A model generated the notes under the pieces. It did not search any database, was not told where the DNA came from, and worked only from the letters and a program-made list of their open reading frames with translations. Shown here in pieces: positions 24,688 through 32,586 of a stretch of DNA of 64,000 nucleotides. Source of the DNA: an uncultured Bacilli bacterium (lineage in GTDB: Bacteria; Bacillota_I; Bacilli_A; RF39; UBA660). The DNA lies in NCBI GenBank assembly GCA_934162665.1, contig CAKPJN010000001.1, positions 62,001 to 126,000 on the forward strand, read 5' to 3'. Both the position numbers and the translations under genes were made by a program. The stretch's first letter is position 1, and each line of letters starts with the position of its first letter.

Positions 24688-25899
24688 ATGCCGGCAGGTT
24701 ACTTAGTAGTTAGTGTATATTCTGATACAATTGCTAACCCAATTAGTGGAGCTACAGTTAGAGTTTTAAAGGATGGTAAACATACTATTACTGTTACTAC
24801 TGATGAGGATGGAAAGACTAGTCCTATTACATTAAATACAGTTAGTGAGAGTTATACAGAAGAAGAACAAAAAACTGTTAGACCGTATGAAACTTATGAT
24901 ATTGAAGTTGAAGCTTTAGGTCTTACGCCAACTAAAATAGATGGAGTTCAAATATTTCAGAATATTACATCTAATCAGAATGTTTATATGAGGAGTATAG
25001 ATGAAGTTAGTGATCAAGATGTTTCTACTATTGGTCCAAATACTTTATGGGGTGATTATCCTGATACTGTTTCTGAAGAAAAAAGTAATGAGGAGATTCA
25101 ACCTTATATTTTAAAAAAAGTTGTTGTTCCGGAACAAATAATTGTTCATGATGGAATACCATCTAATAGATCAGCACCTAATTATACTGTTGATTTTGTA
25201 GATTATATTAAAAATGTTGCGAGTAGTGAAATATATCCAACTTGGCCTATAGAAACAATAAAGGCTAATGTTTTAGCAATTATTTCTTTTGCTTTGAGTC
25301 GTATTTATACTGAATGGTATCAAAGTAGAGGGTATGATTTTACTATTACATCAACTACTACTTATGATCAAAAATATACTAAGGATGGAACAACTTTTGA
25401 TACGATTTCTGCTATTGTAGATGATATTTTTAATAATTATATTAGACGAGGGTATAGACTGGAACCGCTTTTAGCACATTATAAAAGTGATACTACAGAA
25501 CCAGGATATATGAGTCAATGGGGCTCTAAATATTTGGGAGATCAAGGATATTCTGCACTTGGAATTCTTAGATATTATTATGGAGATAATACTGATATAT
25601 TTGAAGCTGATTTATCTAATGAGTATCCAACTTCTTTTAGTGGAGAATTGAGGGAAGGTAGTTGTAGTCAGGAAGTATATATTTTACAAAATCAACTAAA
25701 CTATATAAGGGGAAGTTATCCTGGATTGCCAATGATTCAAAATCCATCTGGGTTATTTGATAGTCAAACAACAGCTACGGTTAGAAAGTTTCAAAGTGTA
25801 TTTAATCTTCCAATTACTGGTGTTGTTGATTTTGGTACATGGTATAAGATAAATTATATTTTTACTGCGGTAGAACATTTAGCAGAGAGTGTATATTGA
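24688..25899 (+). CDS. SpoIID-like / PG-binding protein without signal peptide
   Basis: 403 residues from ATG 24688 (GGGGAA upstream). The N-terminal 95 residues look like a transthyretin-type carboxypeptidase-regulatory domain (Gly-Ala-Thr-Val-Arg-Val, then Asp-Glu-Asp-Gly-Lys-Thr). Residues about 175-300 resemble SpoIID: Ile-Tyr-Pro-Thr-Trp-Pro-x-Glu-x-Ile-Lys-Ala-Asn-Val-Leu-Ala-Ile, then a Thr-Thr-Thr-Tyr-Asp-Gln-Lys-Tyr stretch and Met-Ser-Gln-Trp-Gly. The C-terminus (about 325-395) is a PG_binding_1 domain. It is divergent from the LysM gene. A cell-wall or spore-cortex job is inferred; no export signal is visible. Confidence 0.75.
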   Translation: MPAGYLVVSVYSDTIANPISGATVRVLKDGKHTITVTTDEDGKTSPITLNTVSESYTEEEQKTVRPYETYDIEVEALGLTPTKIDGVQIFQNITSNQNVYMRSIDEVSDQDVSTIGPNTLWGDYPDTVSEEKSNEEIQPYILKKVVVPEQIIVHDGIPSNRSAPNYTVDFVDYIKNVASSEIYPTWPIETIKANVLAIISFALSRIYTEWYQSRGYDFTITSTTTYDQKYTKDGTTFDTISAIVDDIFNNYIRRGYRLEPLLAHYKSDTTEPGYMSQWGSKYLGDQGYSALGILRYYYGDNTDIFEADLSNEYPTSFSGELREGSCSQEVYILQNQLNYIRGSYPGLPMIQNPSGLFDSQTTATVRKFQSVFNLPITGVVDFGTWYKINYIFTAVEHLAESVY

Positions 25900-25962
25900 T
25901 AGGGTTAACAATCATTTGTTAATTCCTTTTTTACTTATAAGGAAAGTTATCCCTATTTTTAT
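25898..25962 (+). terminator. complex terminator structure
   Basis: An outer stem pairs ATAGGGTTAAC (25899-25909) with GTTATCCCTAT (25946-25956), one mismatch, and T5 follows. Inside, TTAACAA / TTGTTAA and TTCCTT / AAGGAA form alternative hairpins. Confidence 0.6.
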
Positions 25963-26368
25963 AAAAAGCAATATAGGTTATTGATGAACAATTGTTTTAA
26001 ATATATAATAAAATTGTTCTTGTAAAAATGGAGGTGTTTTAAGTATAATAGCAAGATAATACCAATATTGTATGAATATAAACAAATAAGATATCAATGT
26101 AATTATAGATACCGTGTATGGATAATTAAAATACATTATCAAAGTTAGTAAGAAATAAAAAAAATAGATAGATTATTAATAGATGAGTTAGTAGAAGATA
26201 TTGTTATTGATGAAAATCAAGATGTTAAAATAATTTTTAAATGTGAAGATAAATATTTTGAGGCTCTAGATTTTATAAATCGTAATAAATATGATATAAT
26301 AAAAACAATTTAGATTATGAATTTATTGTAATATATCAAATAAAAAACTAGAAAGGATGTTTTTTTTT
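25963..26368 (+). other. degenerate mobile-element DNA
   Basis: No intact gene. The first 190 bases are AT-rich with frequent stops. A coding relic of a serine recombinase C-terminus begins near 26158 (listed separately). After its TAG at 26311 comes a short spacer ending in GAAAGGATG (26351-26359), the ribosome site of the fossil rbgA start. Confidence 0.6.
26158..26313 (+). pseudogene. C-terminal relic of a large serine recombinase
   Basis: The frame ending at 26313 encodes about 50 residues that match the end of the recombinase gene at 28339-29807. Over the 44 residues starting Arg-Leu-Leu-Ile-Asp-Glu-Leu, 33 are identical by my count, including CEDKYFEALDFIN versus YEDKYFEALDFIN. The rest of the gene is gone. 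It lies immediately upstream of the first rbgA fossil start, just as the fuller recombinase lies upstream of the second, so it probably marks an older element. Confidence 0.8.
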
Positions 26369-26440
26369 ATGAATAAAAATGGCAATGAAAAAAAAGTTAA
26401 CTAAGGTCGTTATTAACTGGTAAGTGGGGAGTTATGAAAA
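26369..26440 (+). other. att-like junction 1: fossil rbgA start plus foreign sequence
   Basis: ATG 26369 with GAAAGGATG upstream opens a frame that, after removing one A from the A8 run at 26388-26395, reads Met-Asn-Lys-Asn-Gly-Asn-Glu-Lys-Lys-Leu-Thr-Lys-Val-Val-Ile-Asn-Trp. The Ile-Asn-Trp end equals RbgA just before Tyr-Pro-Gly-His. After the Trp codon (26418-26420) the sequence becomes TAAGTGGGGAGTTATGAAAA, shared with junction 2. I infer an attL-type recombination scar with core TG at 26418-26419. Confidence 0.6.
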
Positions 26441-26520
26441 ACTTTTATTAAATTGCACAATTAATTTATTAACCATATTCCTATATAATATAGATAACAA
26501 ACAGAAGGGGTGTGGTTACA

Positions 26521-26784
26521 ATGAAAAAAATAAAAATACCTATTAAGAATATAGAAACTAACATAATTTTAAATGCCTTAATACAATTTAAAAATGGTGA
26601 ATTAAAAATAGAAACATGTCCTCAAGTTGAAGTAGATTCAGAATTAATTGAAGAATATATTATAAAACAATTAGAATCATATCAAAAACTGCTCGAATCT
26701 GAAGTTATTGAAAAGGCAACAAATAAATTAATAATACGAGATGCTAATTATTTAAAAGAAGAATCAAATGCAAGAATTGAATAA
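26521..26784 (+). CDS. hypothetical small protein, 87 aa
   Basis: ATG 26521 is preceded by GAAGGGG about 10 bases upstream; GTG 26512 is too close to that site. The protein is charged and probably alpha/beta: a beta-like start (Lys-Ile-Lys-Ile-Pro-Ile-Lys-Asn-Ile) and a long Glu/Lys-rich helix in the C-terminal half. No family is recognised. It is the first cargo gene of the accessory region, followed by a strong terminator. A nucleic-acid-binding or antitoxin-like role cannot be excluded. Confidence 0.55.
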   Translation: MKKIKIPIKNIETNIILNALIQFKNGELKIETCPQVEVDSELIEEYIIKQLESYQKLLESEVIEKATNKLIIRDANYLKEESNARIE

Positions 26785-26822
26785 GGACCGGTTAAAAAAC
26801 TACTTCCAAATAGAAAAATAAT

Positions 26823-26852
26823 AAAGGTATAGAAAAAATATACCTTTTTTTA
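26823..26852 (+). terminator. rho-independent terminator
   Basis: A 9-bp stem (AAAGGTATA / TATACCTTT) with a 7-base loop and T8. Confidence 0.9.
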
Positions 26853-26940
26853 TTAATTAAAATGAAATCATTACACATTGTTGGAATAAAAAAGACGACA
26901 GATTAGATTTAAAAATAACTTTGATATCAGTTTTTATATC

Positions 26941-27014
26941 AACATAGAAAGCTTAAAATATCATAATCATACTGTTCTATCTATGTTGTTAGGAATATGC
27001 AATTGTGATATAAT
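26941..27014 (+). promoter_or_regulatory. Promoter with flanking inverted repeat for accessory pair
   Basis: TTGTTA (26986-26991), a 17-base spacer and TATAAT (27009-27014). The inverted repeat AACATAG (26941-26947) / CTATGTT (26981-26987) has one arm on the -35 box, so an operator for a repressor is possible. Confidence 0.6.
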
Positions 27015-27070
27015 GTATATGTTAATTATGACAAAAGTTATTTTTGAAAATATTTCAGGAGGGTTTTGAT

Positions 27071-27655
27071 ATGAAAAGTGAAGAATTAATAAAACTTAGA
27101 GAAAATTATAATGAATTAATAAATGAGAGAAATAAAATACTTGCATTGAAATCAAAAATAGAAGAATTAGAAAATAATTCTGTAGTAAAAGAATATTTAG
27201 CTACTATTGCAGAATATAAAACGAATAAAGCTAAGCATATTGATCCTATAGAACAAGAGGAAGATTCTTATTTTGTAAGAGTAGCAGTTAGTAGGACAGA
27301 TATTACACCAAGAGATGATTATTATGTTTATATGGGAACTTATAAATACACTCATGAAGTAGATATAGTTCATGCTCCACATGATATAAGAGTAAATAGA
27401 GATGATAAAGATGCTGATTATGTAGTCTATTCTAATTTAGAGGCTAGGACTCATAGCTTTGATGGAACTATTGAAATTCCTTACTCTAAAGCTGATGAGT
27501 TTGAATCTACTCATAAAATAATAGTTCCTAAAAATGTAGTTAGTAGAGATTGCTATCTTTACGATCTACAGGAAGAATATTATGAAACTGCTATTTTAGA
27601 ATCAGAAGAGAAGGCAATAGAAAAGGTTAATAGATTAGTAAAGAAACATAAATAG
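27071..27655 (+). CDS. accessory protein of unknown function, 194 aa
   Basis: ATG 27071 follows AGGAGGG, a near-perfect ribosome site. The N-terminal 45 residues form a predicted coiled coil (Glu/Lys/Asn/Leu heptads). A beta-rich domain follows with many aromatic residues (Asp-Asp-Tyr-Tyr-Val-Tyr-Met-Gly-Thr-Tyr), and a helix closes the C-terminus. No family is recognised and no export signal is seen. It is 26 bases upstream of another unknown gene and the two share a promoter. It lies between two rbgA fossil junctions, so it is probably carried by a mobile element. Confidence 0.6.
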   Translation: MKSEELIKLRENYNELINERNKILALKSKIEELENNSVVKEYLATIAEYKTNKAKHIDPIEQEEDSYFVRVAVSRTDITPRDDYYVYMGTYKYTHEVDIVHAPHDIRVNRDDKDADYVVYSNLEARTHSFDGTIEIPYSKADEFESTHKIIVPKNVVSRDCYLYDLQEEYYETAILESEEKAIEKVNRLVKKHK

Positions 27656-27681
27656 ATATTATATATGATGGAGTGAGTAGT

Positions 27682-28269
27682 ATGTTTGAGACAAAAGCAT
27701 TTGAAAGTCAACTATTATATTCAGTTAGTTCAGATTCATATGCTAATATTGATCATACATTAGATGAATGGATAAGATTTTTATCTTATGTTAAAACTGA
27801 TGAAAAGAATTTTTTGAAGGAATTAAATAGTAGATCATTATATCAGTTAACTACAGATGAAATTAAAAAGTATCTAAAGATTAAAGAACAAAAAACAATG
27901 ACTGATTTGTTTATTAAGTATAAGAATAAAGATTGCACTAAAAATGAGCATGATTGTGTATGTGAATATATGAGGAATTCTTTAGAAGATTTTATGAGAA
28001 GTAGATTAACTGAGGATGAATTGAATGAATCATATAAAACTTTAGCTATCTTTAGAGAAAAAGAAATACAAGAGTTAGAAGACTATATAAAAGATAAAAT
28101 GAGTAATTATAATAATTTAACCCTTGTTGATGCATACATTTTATATGAAGTTAGGGAAATTAGATATAATAAAAAGACTGATGAGATAAATAATAAGATT
28201 ATAAATAAACAAAAGGTACAAGCCAAATTTTTAAGAAAAAGCTTAGTTAAAGACTATGGATTGAAATGA
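27682..28269 (+). CDS. accessory protein of unknown function, 195 aa
   Basis: ATG 27682 with GGAGTG 6 bases upstream; GTG 27673 is part of that site. A largely helical charged protein with a small Cys/His cluster (Cys-Thr-Lys-Asn-Glu-His-Asp-Cys-Val-Cys near residues 90-100) that could bind a metal. No membrane segment. It forms an operon with the preceding gene. The AT-rich hairpin AAAATAT / ATATTTT straddles its 3' end. Unknown function; the pair deserves attention as possible element-encoded defence, regulation or toxin-antitoxin cargo, but nothing in the sequence proves this. Confidence 0.6.
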   Translation: MFETKAFESQLLYSVSSDSYANIDHTLDEWIRFLSYVKTDEKNFLKELNSRSLYQLTTDEIKKYLKIKEQKTMTDLFIKYKNKDCTKNEHDCVCEYMRNSLEDFMRSRLTEDELNESYKTLAIFREKEIQELEDYIKDKMSNYNNLTLVDAYILYEVREIRYNKKTDEINNKIINKQKVQAKFLRKSLVKDYGLK

Positions 28270-28338
28270 AAATATTACGATATTTTAATATTTATGATTT
28301 ATTATAGAATTGTTGATATTTTATAGAGGTTATTTATT

Positions 28339-29807
28339 ATGAAAAGAAAATTAGGAATAGATGAGTATGTTTTTTCTTATAGAAAAGAAGATTTAAAAAA
28401 TGCAATATTAGAATATGATTTTGATAATAAAATAAATTGTATTATTGTAAAAGATCTATCAAGATTAGGAAGAAATTATATTGAAGTAGGAAAATATATT
28501 GATTAAATATTCCCTTTACATAATATAAGATTTGTTGCAATTAACGATAATGTTGACACATATAATGATTCAAAATCATCTAATAATATTATTGTTCCAT
28601 TTAAAAACTTGATGAATGACGAGTATGCAAGAGATATTTCAAATAAAGTAAGAAGTGTCCTGGATAATAAAAAGAATAATGTGCAATTTATTGGTTCAGT
28701 TGCTCCTTTTGGGTATAAAAAAGATCCTAACAATAAGCATAAATTCATTATTGATAAAAAAGCAGCAAGAATTGTTAAAAAAATATTTGCAATGATATTG
28801 GATGGAAAAAGTAAAAAAGATGTTATTGATGAATTAAATAAAATGCAAATACTGCCTCATGCATTATATAAAATTGATGAGGGATTATATAATTATGATA
28901 TAAAAGAAACTGCAAAGAAATGGGACACGAAAAAAATAGATAAAATTTTAAAAAATCAGTCTTATACAGGAGATTTAGTGCAAGGTAAAAGAAAAAGAAT
29001 AAGTCATAAAGTTCATAAGAATTTAGATGTTCCAGAAGAAAATTGGATTATAATACCTAGCCATCATCAAGCGTTGATTAGCAAAAAAGATTTTGATAAA
29101 GTTCAAGAACTGTTATATGCAAGAAATATAAGAGTTAAAAAGAATAATGAATATGATATTTTTGCAGGTCATTTAAGATGTGATAATTGTGGGAATAGTT
29201 TAGTATTAAGAAAATCAAAAAAGTATGAATACTATTATTGTAAGTCATATTTATATAATAAAGAATGCTCCAAACACGCCTGTCAAAAACAGCAATTAGA
29301 GCAAGATATTGTTGATATAATTAATCATTATAAAGAAATAATTGTAGATATGGATTCTAAAATAAATGATATATTGAACAAAAAAGAAATTTCTTATGAC
29401 TTGGAAATAATAAAAAATAAAATTCAAAATGCAGAAGAAAAAAAGAAAAATATATAATGTTAAGAAATTCAATTAAAGAAGATTTAAAGGAGAACTTTAT
29501 ATCTGAGGAGGAATACTGGCAATATAATAAAGAGTATAGTGATAAAATTAAAAAACTAAAAGAAGATATACAATTATATGAGAAAGAAAAAGAAACAAAA
29601 AAAAATAACAATACTGATTGGATGAATATATTTAAAAAGAAAGAAAAAATAAATGAACTAAATAGATTATTGATAGATGAGTTAATTGAATATATTGTTG
29701 TTAGTGAAAATGGTAATATAAAAGTAATATTCAAATATGAAGATAAATATTTTGAGGCTCTTGACTTTATAAATAAACAAAAATATGATATAATACTTTC
29801 AAGTTAA
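28339..29807 (+). pseudogene. large serine recombinase, disrupted
   Basis: Three lesions are visible. The N-terminus lacks the catalytic Ser part of the resolvase domain; the frame begins with a GGTTATTTATT-ATG context and joins at Lys-Ile-Asn-Cys-Ile-Ile-Val-Lys-Asp-Leu-Ser-Arg-Leu-Gly-Arg-Asn-Tyr. A TAA interrupts it at 28504. A missing base in the A7 run near 29442 shifts the frame at about 29450; adding one A reads through. The Recombinase domain (Ile-Gly-Ser-Val-Ala-Pro-Phe-Gly-Tyr), a zinc ribbon with Cys-Asp-Asn-Cys-Gly-Asn and a coiled-coil C-terminus remain. It would have integrated the surrounding element. Confidence 0.88.
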
Positions 29808-29818
29808 AAACGAAAAAC

Positions 29819-29840
29819 AAATACTTTTAAGTATTTTTTT
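29819..29840 (+). terminator. terminator after recombinase pseudogene
   Basis: AAATACTT / AAGTATTT hairpin followed by a T-run. Confidence 0.7.
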
Positions 29841-29869
29841 AAATGATAGAAAAGAAAGAAGTGATAATC

Positions 29870-29959
29870 ATGGATATGTATCAAAAAAGAAAAATGAGAG
29901 CAGAAAATAAAAAAAATAATAATCAAGAAAGTTTTTCAAAAGTCCCCATTTCGTGGTAA
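29870..29959 (+). other. att-like junction 2: fossil rbgA start (copy A)
   Basis: GAAGTGAT and ATG 29870 open a 29-codon frame starting Met-Asp-Met-Tyr-Gln-Lys-Arg-Lys and ending Ser-Lys-Val-Pro-Ile-Ser-Trp, then TAA. The end aligns with the RbgA N-terminus (Ile-Asn-Trp). After the Trp codon comes TAAGTTGGGAGTTATGAAAA, as at junction 1. An 86-base stretch (29870-29955) is repeated at 32020-32105 with 8 differences. It may still be translated as a small peptide. Confidence 0.6.
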
Positions 29960-30109
29960 GTTGGGAGTTATGAAAAAACACTATTAAACCCTTGAAAATA
30001 AAAGAAAAAAATAAAATTTCTTTTTACATTTTAAACATATTTTTACTTGAAAAGTGTTGAAAAAATAAATGTGCAGGAGTTATGAAAAACAATAGAAAGG
30101 ATGTGAATT

Positions 30110-31120
30110 ATGCTAGATAAAAATTTTAAAGATATTATTAGTAATATTAAAGAAGAAATTATAAATACGCAAATTAAAACTATGCAGGAAGTCAATAGTA
30201 ATTTAATTATGTTGTATTTTAAATTAGGAAAAATTGTTTCAGAAAACAAACAATATGGAAATAATTTTACGAAGCAAGTGTCAACAGAACTTAAATTAAC
30301 TTTTCCTAATATGAAAGGCTTTTCTGAAAGAAATATAAGGTCAATGAGATTATTCTATGAAGAATATGCTGATGATGAAAAATGGCAACAGCTTGTTGCC
30401 AAATTACCTTGGGGACATAATCTATTATTAATTGAAAAAATTAAAGATAAGGGTATTAGAAAAATATATGCTGAAAATACTATTAAAAATGGATGGAGTA
30501 GAAATGTACTTGCTATTCAAATTGAAACAGAATTTCATAAAAGAATAGGAAATAGTAACAATAATTTTAATGTAATGTTACCTCCAAAAGATAGTGATTT
30601 AGTGAATAATACCATAAAAGATCCGTATATTTTTGATTTTATTACATTAAAAGAAGAATATAAGGAAAAAGAATTGGAAATAGCTTTAATAAATAAAATA
30701 AGAAACGTATTACTAGAATTAGGGAAGGGTTTTAGTTTTGTTGGAAATCAATATAAAATTTCAGTTGATAATCAAGATTATTATATTGATTTACTATTTT
30801 ATCATTTGGAACTTAGGTGTTATGTAGTTGTTGAATTAAAAACAAGCGAATTTAAACCAGAATATATAGGACAATTAGGATTTTATGTAACAGCAGTTAA
30901 TGAAACAATAAAAAAAGAATGTGATGCACCTACGATTGGTTTATTATTATGTAGAGGAAAGAATAGATTAACGGTAGATTGGTCTTTGAAATCTACTAAT
31001 GTTCCTATAGGTGTTTCAACTTATAAACTAAAAGAACAACTACCAAAAGAATTAATGGATAAATTACCAACAGAAGAAGAAATAAACTTATATTTAGATA
31101 TAGATGAAACAAATGAATAG
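30110..31120 (+). CDS. YhcG/DUF1016 family PD-(D/E)XK nuclease
   Basis: 336 residues. The N-terminal DUF1016 helical domain (about 10-165) contains the Gly-Phe-Ser-Glu-Arg-Asn-Ile-Arg-Ser-Met-Arg motif and a Trp-Gly-His segment. The C-terminal nuclease domain starts at Pro-Tyr-Ile-Phe-Asp-Phe (about 175) and holds Tyr-Tyr-Ile-Asp-Leu-Leu-Phe-Tyr-His with the catalytic Asp, then Val-Val-Val-Glu-Leu-Lys with the Glu and Lys. Family members are often found with restriction-modification genes and mobile elements. AAAGGATG precedes the ATG. It is co-oriented with the phosphoesterase 22 bases later. Confidence 0.92.
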   Translation: MLDKNFKDIISNIKEEIINTQIKTMQEVNSNLIMLYFKLGKIVSENKQYGNNFTKQVSTELKLTFPNMKGFSERNIRSMRLFYEEYADDEKWQQLVAKLPWGHNLLLIEKIKDKGIRKIYAENTIKNGWSRNVLAIQIETEFHKRIGNSNNNFNVMLPPKDSDLVNNTIKDPYIFDFITLKEEYKEKELEIALINKIRNVLLELGKGFSFVGNQYKISVDNQDYYIDLLFYHLELRCYVVVELKTSEFKPEYIGQLGFYVTAVNETIKKECDAPTIGLLLCRGKNRLTVDWSLKSTNVPIGVSTYKLKEQLPKELMDKLPTEEEINLYLDIDETNE

Positions 31121-31142
31121 TAATATGATGAGGAGGTTTTGA

Positions 31143-31988
31143 ATGAAAAAGAAAGTTATAATTATGATTTTTATTACGATTACAATAGTTTTATGTGGAT
31201 TGTATTTACACTATGAAAACACAAAATTACAAGTAAGTAATTATAAAATAGTTAATAATAATATACCTGTTGATTTTAATAATTATAAAATAGTGCAAAT
31301 ATCAGATTTTCATAATAATCAATCTAATACTCTAACTAATGATTTAATAAAAGAAATAGAAAAACAAAAGCCTAATATTATTGTTTTAACAGGAGATTTT
31401 ATTGATTCTAGTAAAACGAATGTAGAAGTTGCTATAAATTTTATTAAGAAAATAAATACTGTTGCTCCAATTTACTATGTTTCTGGTAATCATGAAGCAA
31501 GTGTCAAGAATTACGCAAAAATTAAAGAACAATTAGCCGAAAATAAAGTTGTTATTTTAGAAAATAAAAAAGAAGAATTAAAAATAAATGAATCGTCAAT
31601 AAATTTAATAGGTATAGATGATCCAAGAATGGCTCACGAAAGTTTTATATCAGATTCTGAAATAGTAAAAGCGGAATTAGATAATACAAAATATAATGGA
31701 GATAAATATAATATATTATTATCCCATAGACCAGAATTATTTGATACTTATGTCGAAAAGAAAATAGATTTAATATTAACTGGACACGCTCATGGTGGAC
31801 AAATAAGAATTCCATTTATAGGTGGCATTGTTGCACCAAATCAAGGCTTTTTCCCTAAATATACAAGTGGAGTATTTGAAAAAAATAAGACTACTATGGT
31901 AGTGAACAGAGGAATTGGAAATAGTATTATACCATTTAGAATAAATAACAGACCAGAATTAGTAGTTATAACATTATACAATAAGTAA
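31143..31988 (+). CDS. membrane-anchored metallophosphoesterase (YkuE-like)
   Basis: 281 residues with an N-terminal signal anchor (about 4-22). The calcineurin-like metal sites are all visible: Ile-Ser-Asp-Phe-His, Thr-Gly-Asp-Phe-Ile-Asp, Gly-Asn-His-Glu, His-Arg-Pro-Glu and the closing Thr-Gly-His-Ala-His-Gly-Gly-Gln. YkuE-type enzymes act outside the membrane on lipid- or wall-linked phosphates; the substrate is unknown. GAGGAGGT precedes the ATG. It is cargo between junctions 2 and 3, downstream of the nuclease. Confidence 0.92.
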   Translation: MKKKVIIMIFITITIVLCGLYLHYENTKLQVSNYKIVNNNIPVDFNNYKIVQISDFHNNQSNTLTNDLIKEIEKQKPNIIVLTGDFIDSSKTNVEVAINFIKKINTVAPIYYVSGNHEASVKNYAKIKEQLAENKVVILENKKEELKINESSINLIGIDDPRMAHESFISDSEIVKAELDNTKYNGDKYNILLSHRPELFDTYVEKKIDLILTGHAHGGQIRIPFIGGIVAPNQGFFPKYTSGVFEKNKTTMVVNRGIGNSIIPFRINNRPELVVITLYNK

Positions 31989-32019
31989 AAGACAAATTAT
32001 AAAAAAGGAAGTGATTAAA

Positions 32020-32151
32020 ATGGATATGTACCAAAAAAGAAAAATTAGAGCAGAAAAGAAATATAATGATAGTCAAAAAAGTTTTTCAAAAGTCCCCATT
32101 TCGTGCTTGATTACGATTTATGCAACACCTTTAGAAAATCCTTATAAATAA
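32020..32151 (+). other. att-like junction 3: fossil rbgA start (copy B)
   Basis: GGAAGTGAT and ATG 32020 open the second copy of the 86-base P-half (Met-Asp-Met-Tyr-Gln-Lys-Arg-Lys to Val-Pro-Ile-Ser). The shared sequence ends at TCGTG; here the next base is C, so the Trp codon becomes Cys, and a new sequence, CTTGATTACGATTTATGCAA, follows. The frame stays open to 32151 (43 residues). I infer an attL-type scar with core TG at 32104-32105. Confidence 0.6.
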
Positions 32152-32187
32152 AGGCTTTGAGAAAAATTTGATTTACATATTTTAATG

Positions 32188-32225
32188 AAAAAACAATAAT
32201 AATAACTAAAAAATGGTTGTTTTTT
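32188..32225 (+). terminator. possible terminator in accessory leader
   Basis: AAAAAACAA / TTGTTTTTT, 20-base loop. A wider inverted repeat (AACACCTTT at 32125 region and AAAGGTGTT at 32293 region) encloses it. Confidence 0.4.
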
Positions 32226-32305
32226 ATAAAATATATGTAATTTTAGGTTAGGGATTAAGTACTTGATTATGACGTGCAACCCTCTCTCATAGAAAGGTGT
32301 TAAAA

Positions 32306-32572
32306 ATGAAAAAATATGATATAGATAAAATAATAGAAAAATATAAAGATATGGATTTAAATGATATAAATCCTAATGATATACCTGATATAAATGAAAT
32401 AAAAATCGATAAAAGAAAACCTAAAGTAGAAAGAATGTTGGATTTCTTATTTCAAGTAAAAAATTCATATGTATTTAAAATAAATGGACACTTAGTTCAG
32501 ATTGAATTTACAAATAATGTCAAAATCGCAGAAGATTGTTTAACTAATGTTTTATCTAATTTATATAGATAA
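32306..32572 (+). CDS. DUF6870-like small ICE-associated protein
   Basis: 88 residues from ATG 32306 (AAAGGTG upstream). The pattern Asn-Asp-Ile-Asn-Pro-Asn-Asp-Ile-Pro-Asp-Ile then Ile-Asp-Lys-Arg-Lys-Pro-x-Val-Glu-Arg-Met-Leu-Asp-Phe and Gln-Val-Lys-Asn then Val-Phe-Lys resembles the DUF6870 family, small proteins found in Firmicute conjugative elements. The name is from memory and should be treated as tentative. It lies between junction 3 and the methyltransferase gene, so it is probable element cargo. Confidence 0.5.
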   Translation: MKKYDIDKIIEKYKDMDLNDINPNDIPDINEIKIDKRKPKVERMLDFLFQVKNSYVFKINGHLVQIEFTNNVKIAEDCLTNVLSNLYR

Positions 32573-32586
32573 TCGAGGTGATATAA

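Noticed and set aside
26000..26150. Possible N-terminal recombinase remnant upstream of the relic at 26158
   Set aside because: All frames carry frequent stops and I could not align it to a recombinase start with confidence.
29357..29734. Minus-strand frame of 125 codons in the recombinase region
   Set aside because: It is antisense to the Lys/Glu-rich coiled coil of the recombinase, gives only Ser/Phe/Leu-rich sequence and has no ribosome site.
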